Source: Flavobacteriales bacterium
GTDB taxonomy: Bacteria; Bacteroidota; Bacteroidia; Flavobacteriales_D; Sanyastnellaceae
DNA: 52,597 nt
Direction of reading: 5' to 3'
Assembly (NCBI GenBank): GCA_028823145.1
Contig: JAPKCA010000004.1
Location: 1-52,597, forward strand
In this document: one piece after another, positions 42,001-50,269 of the stretch
Layout of the letters: each line of letters starts with the position of its first letter
Position numbering within the stretch: position 1 is the first letter of the stretch
Notes under the pieces: model-generated
Databases searched by the model: none
Told to the model about the DNA's origin: nothing
The model's input: the letters and a program-made list of their open reading frames with translations, nothing else
Translations under genes and position numbers: made by a program

Positions 42001-42171
42001 CCGCATTGGGTGGCCGGAGTATCCCTGCCTTTGGGATTCATGGACATCCAATTCCCGCTGATCATCGATGGGGAATTCGGAGTTGATTGTGCCAGGTTGA
42101 CCTGGCGTCTTGATCTTCAGGCATTGAGTCCTTATCAACTCTTCCGGAATGGCATGATATCCATCAATTGA
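39094..42171 (+). CDS. M1 family metallopeptidase, exported
   Basis: 1025 residues from M-D-S-F-Y-S-D. Signal peptide about 1-31 (ending M-V-A-Q-T). The M1 exopeptidase motif G-G-G-M-E-Y (~361-366) precedes the zinc site H388-E-V-G-H392 with the third ligand E411 in W-M-D-E-G-I-N-S. The C-terminal ~400 residues are beta-rich and do not resemble the usual ERAP-like domain. No T9SS sorting domain is seen. It probably trims peptides in the periplasm. It has its own promoter region and ends at a bidirectional terminator. Confidence 0.9.
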   Translation: MDSFYSDYQGWLLVAGSFILALGQMVAQTSEAAYFQQQVDHVIEVALDDQSHQARGHIATTYINNSPDTLDALWIHLWPNAYANGKTALAKQEFRNGNMFMFYAMQRQLGGIDSLDFRVDGSPVTWEFHPEHIDIARLVLPKPLLPGAKLTYETPFRVRIPLGRISRLGHIGESYQMTQWYPKPAVYDRDGWHEMPYLTQGEFYSEYGSFDVSITLPKNYVVGATGDMSPEEADNAREMQFLDSLALATSRQMDMAFFESEEARSDSFPPSSLETKTLRFKQTQVHDFAWFADKRWMVLKGSVALPNSTREVTTWAMFTSDQAKLWGESLEYLADATYWYSKWNGDYPYNHVTAVDGTISAGGGMEYPNITVIGRAGSDLGLEQVIVHEVGHNWFYGILGSNERTNAWMDEGINSFNESRYFVEKYGDELGLAGSRATPLMEKLEVTRFSYQSKDQLAYLLSARMLVDQPMQCHSDSFSQVNYGTIVYMKSAAAFEYLRQALGSDVFDVGMQAYFDAWKFKHPSPADLRTSLETSTGKDLSWFFDDIVQTTGHTNYALHSLKRQGDDYTLRVQNRGDIAGPFSVSGQTGDSTWVEFGWYNGVAPGDVAVVPLPSTDETGLRFRQFRLDEKEQMLEYDRHNNSIRTRGLLRKIEPLSIRLLTRLDRSDRTQLGYLPITGWNDRDGWMPGLALHNTVLPARDFEWLLMPMWSTQMSNLGGVARLSLRRNEWRMEAQARRFTSDVQDWNTETANRSSLRLIGQFNRQPSMPLSSELLIEGVDLRLIRNYNNSVNDPGFAPLSSSYKQAFSIEYEVKLKQPLLLQSMNIGWRVLGSSQHMANSSWLGLDQGPGLFPSMDHQAKVLHFGYDGKRRINEQGRTLDWRIYGAIVTGDEGVYPLLAAGPTGSVDPMMDHTFFSRSGEGWLGQQVSVYQGGLPLQSIQASQSLLSASVSWDSPLFFQLFAGGIMADTDPHWVAGVSLPLGFMDIQFPLIIDGEFGVDCARLTWRLDLQALSPYQLFRNGMISIN

Positions 42172-42190
42172 CCCAGACCTCAGACGAAAC

Positions 42191-42219
42191 AAAAAAGCCA
42201 CCCGTGAGGGTGGCTTTTT
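42191..42219. terminator. Bidirectional Rho-independent terminator (M1 peptidase / secDF)
   Basis: GCCACCC (42197-42203), loop GTGA, GGGTGGC (42208-42214), with A-run before and T-run after, between two convergent genes. Confidence 0.9.
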
Positions 42220-42257
42220 CATGATGCATATACCGCTGATTGCGGTTTGCTAAAATC

Positions 42258-45188
42258 TTATGCTTTCAACTTCTTGCTGAAGTCCAATACGCTTGGGGTT
42301 GCAATGAAGATCGAGCTGTATGTACCAACAATTACACCGATCATCAGAGCAAATACGAAGCCTTTGATGTTGTCTCCGCCTAACACGAAGATGGTCAACA
42401 AGACCACAAATGTCGAGAGGGAAGTGTTGATCGTCCGACTGAGCGTGCTGTTCAGCGCATCATTCATCAACGTCGCATCAGCGCGTTTGTCTCCATACAA
42501 GCCAACGTACTCACGGATCCGGTCAAACACAACCACCGTGTCGTTGATCGAGTAACCGATAACGGTCAAGATCGCAGCGATGAATGCTTGGTCGATTTCC
42601 ATGGTGAAGGGTAAGATGCCACTGAAGATACTGAAGCAGCTCAATACAATGACCACGTCATGCACCATCGCAATCAAGGCGCCCAAACCATACTGCCACT
42701 TCCGGAAACGGAAGAAGATGTACAAGAAGATAATCAACAACGAGAAGACCATCGCTTTCTTCGCCCCAGCACGGAAGTCATCCGAAATGGTGGGGTCTAC
42801 TTTGTTGTACTGGTCAACCGTGTAGCCTACACCAACTACCGCCAATCCCTCGCTCAAAGCAGCTTGAATCATCTCGTCTTGGTTGGGGTCTTGGTTGTTG
42901 ATCAAGTAGTTGGTCATGATCCGCAACTTGGAGTCGCTGTCTTTGGTCTGCACGATGGGATTGCCCATTTTGCCTTCTTCGGTAAATGCCTCAGATAATG
43001 ACTCCCGAATCGCTTGTGCATCGACGGGCTCTTCAAAAGAGACGTCAAAAGTCGTTCCTCCAGAAAACTCAACACCGTATTGCAAACCCTTGGTCGATAA
43101 GCTGGCCAATCCCGCAAGAATAACCACACTGCTCAGAATGTAGAAACGCTTCCGGTTGCCTACGAAGTTGGCATTGATAGAAGTGAACCAATTCTTGGTG
43201 GTTTCGGTATAGAAGCTGATCGGCTTCTTGTTTTCTAGGCGGCTGAAGAAAACCAAACGGGTCAACACAATCGCTGAGAACAACGAGGTGAAAATACCGA
43301 TGATCAACGTCGTCGCGAATCCGCGAATCGCACCGCTACCGAAGCTATACAATACGAAGGCTGTCAACAAGGTGGTCACGTTGGCGTCGATAATCGCGCT
43401 GTACGCTTTGGAATAACCATCCTTCACGGCCATCATCATGCCTTTTCCTCCGCGCATCTCTTCCCGAATGCGTTCATAAATCAATACGTTGGCATCAACG
43501 GCCATTCCGATGGTCAAAACGATACCTGCGATACCCGGCAACGTCAATGCCGCTCCCAAAGAGGCCAAGGCACCGATCAAAAAGAACAGGTTGGCAATCA
43601 AAGCCATGTTCGAGATCAAACCGGCCCCCTTGTAGTAAAACATCATGTAGAGCAGGATGACCATCAAGGCGATGACAAACGAGCTCATACCGGCCTGGAT
43701 ATTTTCCTCACCTAACTGCGGTCCAATACTCACTTCGTCCACGATACGCGCTGGAGCAGGAAGTGAACCGGCTTTCAAAAGGCCAGCCAAATCGGCGGCT
43801 TCCACCATTTTCTGTTCGATGGATTGATTGGATCCAAAGCTGATTTGAGAACGACCGCTCGTAATGGCTGACTGTACACTTGGTGCGCTGAAAACCAATC
43901 CGTCCAATACCACCGCTACGGCGCGTTGGTTGTCCTTAGCACATGCTTCAGTGATCTGTCCCCAAATACGCGCTCCTTCGGTGTCCATGGTCATACTGAC
44001 TACCACATCTCCAAATTCGTCATACGATACCCGAGCATCTACAATGCTCTTACCAGACAACTTGGCCTTTCCTTTGCCGCTCTCGTCTTTGATAGCATAG
44101 AGCGCTGCAACATTTTGGTCGGCCTGGGCCTCCCACAACAACCGCAAATCGGACTGGAGTGAACGACGGGCTTCTGGCATGGAAAGCAAGTCGTTGACAC
44201 GGTTGGTGTCCGACACAGCGGCATAACCGACGACTGCAGATCGGCGTTGTAATTCCGGCTGGAAATACGAGAAGAGAGGGTTTTTTGCCTTCTGTTGCTC
44301 GAGCGTTAAAACGCTGTCTGCAAGAGCATTCTCACCAAACAATTCAGGACTCAAGGCGCTGCCCAATGCGTTGTTGGCAGCACTAATCCTTGGAAAGATT
44401 TCGTCGTTGAACCATGTCTCCCAGAATTCGAGATTCGCGGTGCTCTTCAATTGCTTCCTTGCACGCTCTCGGTCATCTATTCCGGGCAATTCAACCAAAA
44501 TCCGACCGCCACTAACTTTTTGCACGTTGGGTTGTGCGACACCCAATTGATCAATACGCTTGCGAATGATGCTTTCGGTATTGGAAATCGCAGTTTCCGA
44601 TTCAGCACGCAGGATGGTAAAAATGTCATCATCCGTTTCCACTTCATCGAAGAGTCCGCCGTTTTCAGGGTGGTCAAACAACCACAACAGTGGAGTGGGG
44701 TTGTCCGACTCAGCACTTAAACGGATCCATGATTGCTCGAACAAATCCACATAGGACATCCCTTGTGTAGTCTGTTGCTTTGCTTTCGCATCGGAAATGG
44801 CAGCTCGGAATGTCGGGTCATCATCATAGTCGCTCAAGGCGATGAACAAATCGGGAATGCTGACTTCCAATGTCACGGACATGCCGCCTTGCAAGTCAAG
44901 GCCCAGGTTTAATTCCTGTTCAATGACTTCACGGTAGCTATGTCCAAATACCGGATAAACTTCGGCATCGGCACTGTCGCGAAGGAATTCACGGGCTGCT
45001 TGCGCGGCTTCTAGACTCCATTCGTCGTCAGTGATTTCGCCAGCAGTTACCAATGAATCGGCTACGTAGGCACCATATATGTCCGCTTTTTTCTCAAAAA
45101 TATTAGCTACCCAATTGAAACTCAATGTGTAAAGAGTTGCAAAGGACAACAGGATGGTGAAGAGGAGGACGGCGTTCTTGTTTTGCAT
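42258..45188 (-). CDS. secDF: Protein translocase subunit SecDF (fused)
   Basis: 976 residues. The SecD part (~1-650) starts with a membrane helix (A-V-L-L-F-T-I-L-L-S-F-A-T-L), has D-L-Q-G-G-M-S-V-T-L-E, the large periplasmic domain, then G-M-A-V-D-A-N-V-L-I-Y-E-R. The SecF part (~680-976) has Y-G-V-E-F-S-G-G-T-T and N-D-T-V-V-V-F-D-R-I-R-E. It uses the proton gradient to pull exported proteins through SecYEG. The fused form is usual in Bacteroidota. A long insert (~240-350, L-G-S-A-L-S-P-E-L) between SecD motifs is also usual there. Confidence 0.97.
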   Translation of the reverse strand: MQNKNAVLLFTILLSFATLYTLSFNWVANIFEKKADIYGAYVADSLVTAGEITDDEWSLEAAQAAREFLRDSADAEVYPVFGHSYREVIEQELNLGLDLQGGMSVTLEVSIPDLFIALSDYDDDPTFRAAISDAKAKQQTTQGMSYVDLFEQSWIRLSAESDNPTPLLWLFDHPENGGLFDEVETDDDIFTILRAESETAISNTESIIRKRIDQLGVAQPNVQKVSGGRILVELPGIDDRERARKQLKSTANLEFWETWFNDEIFPRISAANNALGSALSPELFGENALADSVLTLEQQKAKNPLFSYFQPELQRRSAVVGYAAVSDTNRVNDLLSMPEARRSLQSDLRLLWEAQADQNVAALYAIKDESGKGKAKLSGKSIVDARVSYDEFGDVVVSMTMDTEGARIWGQITEACAKDNQRAVAVVLDGLVFSAPSVQSAITSGRSQISFGSNQSIEQKMVEAADLAGLLKAGSLPAPARIVDEVSIGPQLGEENIQAGMSSFVIALMVILLYMMFYYKGAGLISNMALIANLFFLIGALASLGAALTLPGIAGIVLTIGMAVDANVLIYERIREEMRGGKGMMMAVKDGYSKAYSAIIDANVTTLLTAFVLYSFGSGAIRGFATTLIIGIFTSLFSAIVLTRLVFFSRLENKKPISFYTETTKNWFTSINANFVGNRKRFYILSSVVILAGLASLSTKGLQYGVEFSGGTTFDVSFEEPVDAQAIRESLSEAFTEEGKMGNPIVQTKDSDSKLRIMTNYLINNQDPNQDEMIQAALSEGLAVVGVGYTVDQYNKVDPTISDDFRAGAKKAMVFSLLIIFLYIFFRFRKWQYGLGALIAMVHDVVIVLSCFSIFSGILPFTMEIDQAFIAAILTVIGYSINDTVVVFDRIREYVGLYGDKRADATLMNDALNSTLSRTINTSLSTFVVLLTIFVLGGDNIKGFVFALMIGVIVGTYSSIFIATPSVLDFSKKLKA

Positions 45189-45213
45189 GTCGCAACAATG
45201 TTTTTCAGGGGCG

Positions 45214-45221
45214 CAAATATA
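45214..45221 (-). promoter_or_regulatory. -7 box of secDF (TATATTTG)
   Basis: Exact TAnnTTTG on the minus strand, 25 nt before the ATG at 45188. Confidence 0.6.
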
Positions 45222-45263
45222 ACTTAAATCCCGTCACAGATGAGGCTGTGCATACCTACGAAG

Positions 45264-45271
45264 TACCTTTG
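45264..45271 (+). promoter_or_regulatory. -7 box of the DUF4159 gene (TACCTTTG, 4 nt before ATG)
   Basis: Exact TAnnTTTG match; AGCT separates it from the ATG at 45276. Confidence 0.7.
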
Positions 45272-45275
45272 AGCT

Positions 45276-45965
45276 ATGTTTCGCTTGAAAAAGTATTTAT
45301 TTCTGGGCTTTTGTTTCGTGTGGTTGACTCTCAGTTTGTTGGGGCCAGTACGTGCGCAAAATGATTTTTATCAATTGGCAGTCTTAAAGTACCGTGGAGG
45401 TGGTGATTGGTATGCCAATCCCACTGCTGTGCCAAACTTGGTGGCTTTTTGCAATGAGAAGATGGGGATGATGATCGATTCGGAGGTCGCCACCGTAGAT
45501 ATTGGTTCTTCTGAATTGTTTGACTATCCGTGGATTCACATGACGGGCCATGGCAACGTGGTCTTTTCGGCATCTGAAGCCCGCAATTTGAAGACGTATC
45601 TAGAAGCGGGCGGGTTTTTACACATCTCGGATAATTATGGGATGGACCCATATGTTCGCAGGGAATTGCGCAAGGTGTTTCCAGAATCAGATTGGGTTGA
45701 GTTGCCTTGGTCGCATGAGGTGTTCCACTCGGCATTTGAATTCGATAAGGGACTTCCTAAAATTCATGAGCACGACGATGAGCCGGCTCGAGGATATGGC
45801 ATGTTTCACGAGGGGCGACTTGTGGTCTTCTACGATTACGAGTCGGATCTGGGTGACGGATGGGAAGACTGGCAGGTCCATCGCGACCCAGAAGATGTGC
45901 GGTTGTTGGCCCTCCGAATGGGGGCGAACCTGATCACCAAAGCATTTGGAGGTAAGGTGAATTAA
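45276..45965 (+). CDS. DUF4159 domain-containing exported protein
   Basis: 229 residues. Signal peptide (F-L-G-F-C-F-V-W-L-T-L-S-L-L, ending V-R-A-Q-N). The body matches DUF4159: L-K-Y-R-G-G-G-D-W-Y, then Y-P-W-I-H-M-T-G-H-G, then Y-L-E-A-G-G-F-L-H-I-S-D-N-Y-G. The fold is related to glutamine amidotransferase-like domains, and the function is unknown. The stop codon shares T-T-A-A bases with the convergent M61 peptidase stop. Confidence 0.88.
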   Translation: MFRLKKYLFLGFCFVWLTLSLLGPVRAQNDFYQLAVLKYRGGGDWYANPTAVPNLVAFCNEKMGMMIDSEVATVDIGSSELFDYPWIHMTGHGNVVFSASEARNLKTYLEAGGFLHISDNYGMDPYVRRELRKVFPESDWVELPWSHEVFHSAFEFDKGLPKIHEHDDEPARGYGMFHEGRLVVFYDYESDLGDGWEDWQVHRDPEDVRLLALRMGANLITKAFGGKVN

Positions 45966-47395
45966 TCTTTTAGGGGTGAGAGCTGAACACGCTTCAATCC
46001 ATTTTCATCCACGCTTTGGGTGAGCTTAAGACCTTGCCATTCCATTGCTGCGGCCAACTCATCCCACGTCTCTTCACATCCGTAAGCATGTTTTTCTCGA
46101 AGATCGGCCAAGGCTTCGGGAGCACCCGCGACTTCATTCAATACAGACCAATAATCTTCAGCTGTAATCCCTATCCGGTCCTGGCCATATTGTTCCCAAA
46201 GAATGCGCATAGCCGTTTGGAGAGAATATTGGCTACCGGTGAGCTGCATGATCCGCACATCGCACAATAATGCGAGTACAGCACCTTCAACATAAATTGA
46301 TCCCTTTCTTCCAGGTACGCCCATTTGGTAGCCATCCAACCATGTGTCATAACTCGACTCGGCAACACTCATGTTGAGTCGGCCGGGGTTGTTGATGTGT
46401 CGCATCAGCAATTTTTCGGTCAGCCGACACCATTGCTCCAAGTCAATGCATCCACTTTCAAAGAGGAATAAATCACCCATGTACGTGGTGACGCCTTCTG
46501 CGATGTAGCCCAACCGACTGGGGCACGCACGACTGAAATCGTAAGGCATCCACTCCGCGGGACGGATGCGCTTCACATTCCAAGCGTGATACAGCTCGTG
46601 AGAGGCAATGCCAATCAATTCATCGTACCCTTCGTTGGTCAAACACTTGGCAGAAGGCCCGAGGGCAATCACCGTGCTGTCTTCGTGTTCCACCCCATGA
46701 CGTACTTCACGTTCTGGAAACAAATAGAGGAAGTGATAATCAGGGGCAGGGAAGGAGCCGAAATGATCGATCTGGCCGTCAGTGAATCGCTGGTGGTCCG
46801 CAATAAATCGGTTTTTTTCGGGCGTTTGCTGTCCATAAGCCCAGAGGTGAAACGGAATGCCGTGAGAGGTATACTCGGCGTGCCAAAGCTTTGGGGAGGC
46901 CATGAATGGGCTATCCATGAGGTGCTGGACATCGCGCGCTATGAAGTGTCCATCGACCTTTGGTAGCGCCGTGCCGATCATCCAATCGCTGGGGATGTCT
47001 GTCAGACTTAATTGATAATTCCAATCCATGCCGTCCGGGTGGTACAGCATGCAATTGACCGGATTGACATAGAGCAAATCGTCCATGACACAGGTCGAAC
47101 CTGCATTCAAAATATCCGCATGGAATGCCCAGCGAACCCGTTGCACCCCAGCTGGAATATCCCACCTGTGTAAGTCGGATTTTTGAAGCTGTTCCCACGT
47201 TCCATCCACAAGTTGCCCTTCCATACTGCAGATGTACTGAGCGAATTGCCCCAATTCATACCGACCCGGTCTCCAAGTAGGTAGTTGGAGTGAATACGGC
47301 CCAGCCACGGGAAAAGTGGCATCGATATGCAGCACAGGCTCACCCGAAGGATCCCGTCGAAGATCTACTCGGACTTGTTTCTGCGTTTCAGTCAT
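45962..47395 (-). CDS. M61 family metallopeptidase (glycyl aminopeptidase-like)
   Basis: 477 residues, no signal peptide visible. N-terminal beta domain with P-T-W-R-P-G-R-Y-E-L, typical of M61. Zinc site H266-E-L-Y-H270 followed by A-W-N-V-K-R-I-R-P and, downstream, A-E-G-V-T-T-Y. A PDZ domain, present in many longer M61 proteins (~600 residues), is missing or cut short. The start overlaps the pafA-like gene by 8 bp. Confidence 0.9.
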   Translation of the reverse strand: MTETQKQVRVDLRRDPSGEPVLHIDATFPVAGPYSLQLPTWRPGRYELGQFAQYICSMEGQLVDGTWEQLQKSDLHRWDIPAGVQRVRWAFHADILNAGSTCVMDDLLYVNPVNCMLYHPDGMDWNYQLSLTDIPSDWMIGTALPKVDGHFIARDVQHLMDSPFMASPKLWHAEYTSHGIPFHLWAYGQQTPEKNRFIADHQRFTDGQIDHFGSFPAPDYHFLYLFPEREVRHGVEHEDSTVIALGPSAKCLTNEGYDELIGIASHELYHAWNVKRIRPAEWMPYDFSRACPSRLGYIAEGVTTYMGDLFLFESGCIDLEQWCRLTEKLLMRHINNPGRLNMSVAESSYDTWLDGYQMGVPGRKGSIYVEGAVLALLCDVRIMQLTGSQYSLQTAMRILWEQYGQDRIGITAEDYWSVLNEVAGAPEALADLREKHAYGCEETWDELAAAMEWQGLKLTQSVDENGLKRVQLSPLKD

Positions 47396-49229
47396 GCTCG
47401 AGGACGGCTTGAATGGGACGGCCGGAGCAGGCGTTGGGTAGTGGACTATGAATTAAGGCGGAAATCGTCGGAGCGATGTCCCGGATGTGAGTCCGATCGT
47501 ACGTAATGCCCGGTTGAATATTCCAGCCATAGAAGATGCAAGGAACATGCGTGTCATATGGGAATGGAGATCCATGAGATGTTCCGGTCAGCCCATAATT
47601 CAGCCAACCCGGTTCAGGAACGACCATCACATCACCGGATTTGGCGCTGTGCAATCCCATGCGCAACCGCTCCATGATGTCATCTACACCCGCAGATGCA
47701 CCACCCAATTCCAACGAAGTGGACGCGGTCAGTACGCCAGGAGTTTCGAGGCAAATGGAACGAACAAATTGTTGTACTTCTTCCAAAGCGATGCCTTGGG
47801 ACCGAATGAGTGGACGATTCAGAAAAAATTGATCGTTGCTGTAGCGGAGCATCCATTCTCCCTCTCCGTATTTTTCTTGCAAGCTCTGTTCTACAGATTC
47901 GATCATGTTGCCCGGTTTCCAATACTCCACAGGCAAGCCCTCTGAAGCAGCCAATGAAGGAACCGTTGCCCCTCCGTGGTCAGCAGTCAACCAACAAAGC
48001 CATTCGCCTTCACCGACAAATTCATCGATGTTTTTAAAAAGCCGAGCCAACTGCATGTCTAGTCGCACATAGGTGTCCATGGTTTCCCATGCATGCGCAC
48101 CGAATTGATGACCCACATAATCTGTGGAGGAGAAACTCAAGGCCAACAAATCTGTCACGGCATCGCTCCCCAAACCTTCATTTTCGATGACTGCCACCGC
48201 GAAATCGACCAGCATGGTGTTTCCATGGGGCGTGGCCTTCAAGATGTCAAAACCTCCATTGGCTTCCTGCAAATTTTTCAAATTATAAGGAAAGGAAGGG
48301 CGTTCACCACCTTTGAAGTTTCCTTCATAGGGATTGTTGTCTGGCCAAGCGTCGCCATAAGCTTCACGCGGAAGAACCGGAATCCAATTGGCTTTCATGT
48401 AGCGATTGGCCAAGCCCTTCTTGTTCCATTTGGAAGCCCACCGGGGCAATTCATCCATGTAATAGGTGCTTGTGATAAACTTGCCTTCATCTTTTCCGTA
48501 AAACCAATACGCGGCATCGGCGGTATGGCCGGCCGGAAGGATGGCACCTCGATCCTTTAAACTGATACCGATGACTTTGGCTTTCATGTCGGTGGCGAAT
48601 TTCAATTCATCACCGATGGTGCTTGCATGCATCCGGTGCGGGGACATTTGTCCGTCTCGTATGCCGGTGCGCTCGGCTCCGACGATTTGATGGGTAGAAT
48701 CAAACGTGCAATAGACCGATTCACCTGCACGGCGATCGAACCAGTCGTTGCCGATAATTCCGTGAAACCGGGGGGTGGTGCCGGTAAAAATGGACGCGTG
48801 TCCTGGTCCCGTGTAGGTGGGGGCATATCCAAAATGGTGATCCGCGCACACCATGCCGTTCTGGACGATGCGCTTGAATCCGTCGTCACCAAAGGAATTC
48901 CAATAACGGTAGAGGTAATCCATGCGCATCTGGTCGATGGTGATCCCAATCACAAATTTTGGACGGGAACTTAGATCGATACTTGGTGCAGCAGGGGGTG
49001 CTTCATTTTGGGGTTCAATCAATTTTGGAGCGCGCTTCTTAGGCTTAGGCTTTGGTGTCTCCTTCCCTTCCTTCACGGGTGGTTTTTCCTTCACCGCTTT
49101 TCCTTCTTGTTTACCCAATTGGGATTGATTGACCGTTGGCTGGGTCAAGGGAGTGGGAGTTCTCTGTCCCCAGAAAGATGGAGAGAATGTCGACAGAACA
49201 CAAAATACAAACAAGCATCGATAGAGCAT
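47388..49229 (-). CDS. PafA-type alkaline phosphatase, exported
   Basis: 613 residues. A signal peptide (about 1-21) is followed by a Lys/Pro-rich linker (~30-75). AlkP superfamily sites: I-T-I-D-Q-M-R-M-D (metal), T-Y-T-G-P-G-H-A-S with the nucleophilic Thr, T-D-Y-V-G-H-Q-F-G (metal), T-A-D-H-G-G (metal), and G-T-S-H-G-S-P (metal). Thr in place of Ser marks the PafA group, phosphate-irrepressible phosphatases that release phosphate from organic monoesters. It is separated from crcB by 63 bp. Confidence 0.9.
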   Translation of the reverse strand: MLYRCLFVFCVLSTFSPSFWGQRTPTPLTQPTVNQSQLGKQEGKAVKEKPPVKEGKETPKPKPKKRAPKLIEPQNEAPPAAPSIDLSSRPKFVIGITIDQMRMDYLYRYWNSFGDDGFKRIVQNGMVCADHHFGYAPTYTGPGHASIFTGTTPRFHGIIGNDWFDRRAGESVYCTFDSTHQIVGAERTGIRDGQMSPHRMHASTIGDELKFATDMKAKVIGISLKDRGAILPAGHTADAAYWFYGKDEGKFITSTYYMDELPRWASKWNKKGLANRYMKANWIPVLPREAYGDAWPDNNPYEGNFKGGERPSFPYNLKNLQEANGGFDILKATPHGNTMLVDFAVAVIENEGLGSDAVTDLLALSFSSTDYVGHQFGAHAWETMDTYVRLDMQLARLFKNIDEFVGEGEWLCWLTADHGGATVPSLAASEGLPVEYWKPGNMIESVEQSLQEKYGEGEWMLRYSNDQFFLNRPLIRSQGIALEEVQQFVRSICLETPGVLTASTSLELGGASAGVDDIMERLRMGLHSAKSGDVMVVPEPGWLNYGLTGTSHGSPFPYDTHVPCIFYGWNIQPGITYDRTHIRDIAPTISALIHSPLPNACSGRPIQAVLEHD

Positions 49230-49292
49230 GGAATAGCGTTTCAGAAGTTACCAAACGGTTGGCTAAAATAAGGGCGGTTCATCCCGCAGCAG

Positions 49293-49673
49293 TCAGTTGG
49301 GCTGAAATGCTGACCAAGACCACCATCCTGCGAGCAAACAGCACGCCAAGTTGCATCCAATGTTGGTGGCGCCCCATCCTAAACCATGGTTTTGAACCAA
49401 TTGAATGGTGTCAGCACTGAAGGTTGAAAAGGTCGAAAACCCACCGCAAAAACCGGCCGTCAGGAGCAACATCCATGGCCCAATTACAGGCGTTTTTTCA
49501 TTTCCCAAGCCCAGTTGGTAGCCCAGCAATCCCATGAGCAGAGCTGTAGCCAACACATTGGATACCAGGGTCCCAATGGGGGCTATGCCTCCCCATTTGA
49601 CCACTCCCTGCCCCAAGAGATAGCGCACGACACTGCCCAAACCTCCGCCTAGAAAAACGGCAATGACATTCAC
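49293..49673 (-). CDS. crcB: Fluoride channel FluC/CrcB
   Basis: 126 residues, four membrane helices. Start V-F-L-G-G-G-L-G-S-V-V-R-Y, then G-T-L-V-S-N-V-L-A-T, then G-F-C-G-G-F-S-T-F-S-T-F-S, the fluoride-pore motif. It exports toxic fluoride. The usual second Gly of G-T-L-x-V-N-x-x-G is Ala here. Its ATG overlaps the PAP2 stop by 4 bp. No fluoride riboswitch is seen, since the gene lies inside an operon. Confidence 0.93.
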   Translation of the reverse strand: MNVIAVFLGGGLGSVVRYLLGQGVVKWGGIAPIGTLVSNVLATALLMGLLGYQLGLGNEKTPVIGPWMLLLTAGFCGGFSTFSTFSADTIQLVQNHGLGWGATNIGCNLACCLLAGWWSWSAFQPN

Positions 49674-50260
49674 GAGTTATTCTCTTTCAAGACCAATTTA
49701 TTCTGGACACGCCAGAGTATGTAACCCCAGAACGCACCGAGCATCATTCCTCCAGCGATATCCAACGGGAAGTGCACACCCAAGTAAATGCGGCTGTACC
49801 CAATCAGGAGACTCCAAAGTAGCAATCCCATTAGCCAATTCATTCCGCCTAAAGACAGGCCAATCAATACCGCAATGCCGGTGTAATTCGCCGCATGGGA
49901 GCTTACAAAGCCATAGCGTCCACCTCGATATGGTAGCGTAGCGCCAGCGGGTACCACCAAATGCACTTGATCGCGCAACTCGACGGAATGCGATGGCCGA
50001 AACCGTTGAATCGATGGCTTGATGACACGGCTAGAAACCACATCCGTTCCCGTTACACATGCCCCAATGAAGAACAAATACAGGGCCATGGTTCCCCGTT
50101 TCTTCTGCGCTTTATTCCACAATTCCCAAAGCAGCAGGGCGTAAAGTGGAATCCACCACCAATTGCCAGAGACGGCCCACATGATTTGATCGCCACCTGG
50201 CCAAGGGGTGTTGAACAGATGAAACAGCTGAAAATCTAAATTGATGATGCGCTCAATCAT
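49670..50260 (-). CDS. PAP2-type membrane phosphatase
   Basis: 196 residues, about five to six membrane helices. The three PAP2 motifs are K-P-S-I-Q-R-F-R-P, F-V-S-S-H-A-A-N (for P-S-G-H) and S-R-I-Y-L-G-V-H-F-P-L-D. It dephosphorylates lipid phosphates such as phosphatidate, PGP or undecaprenyl diphosphate. The start is 9 nt after the acyl-CoA ligase stop, so a lipid role is inferred. Confidence 0.9.
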   Translation of the reverse strand: MIERIINLDFQLFHLFNTPWPGGDQIMWAVSGNWWWIPLYALLLWELWNKAQKKRGTMALYLFFIGACVTGTDVVSSRVIKPSIQRFRPSHSVELRDQVHLVVPAGATLPYRGGRYGFVSSHAANYTGIAVLIGLSLGGMNWLMGLLLWSLLIGYSRIYLGVHFPLDIAGGMMLGAFWGYILWRVQNKLVLKENNS

Positions 50261-50269
50261 GACCTTGCG

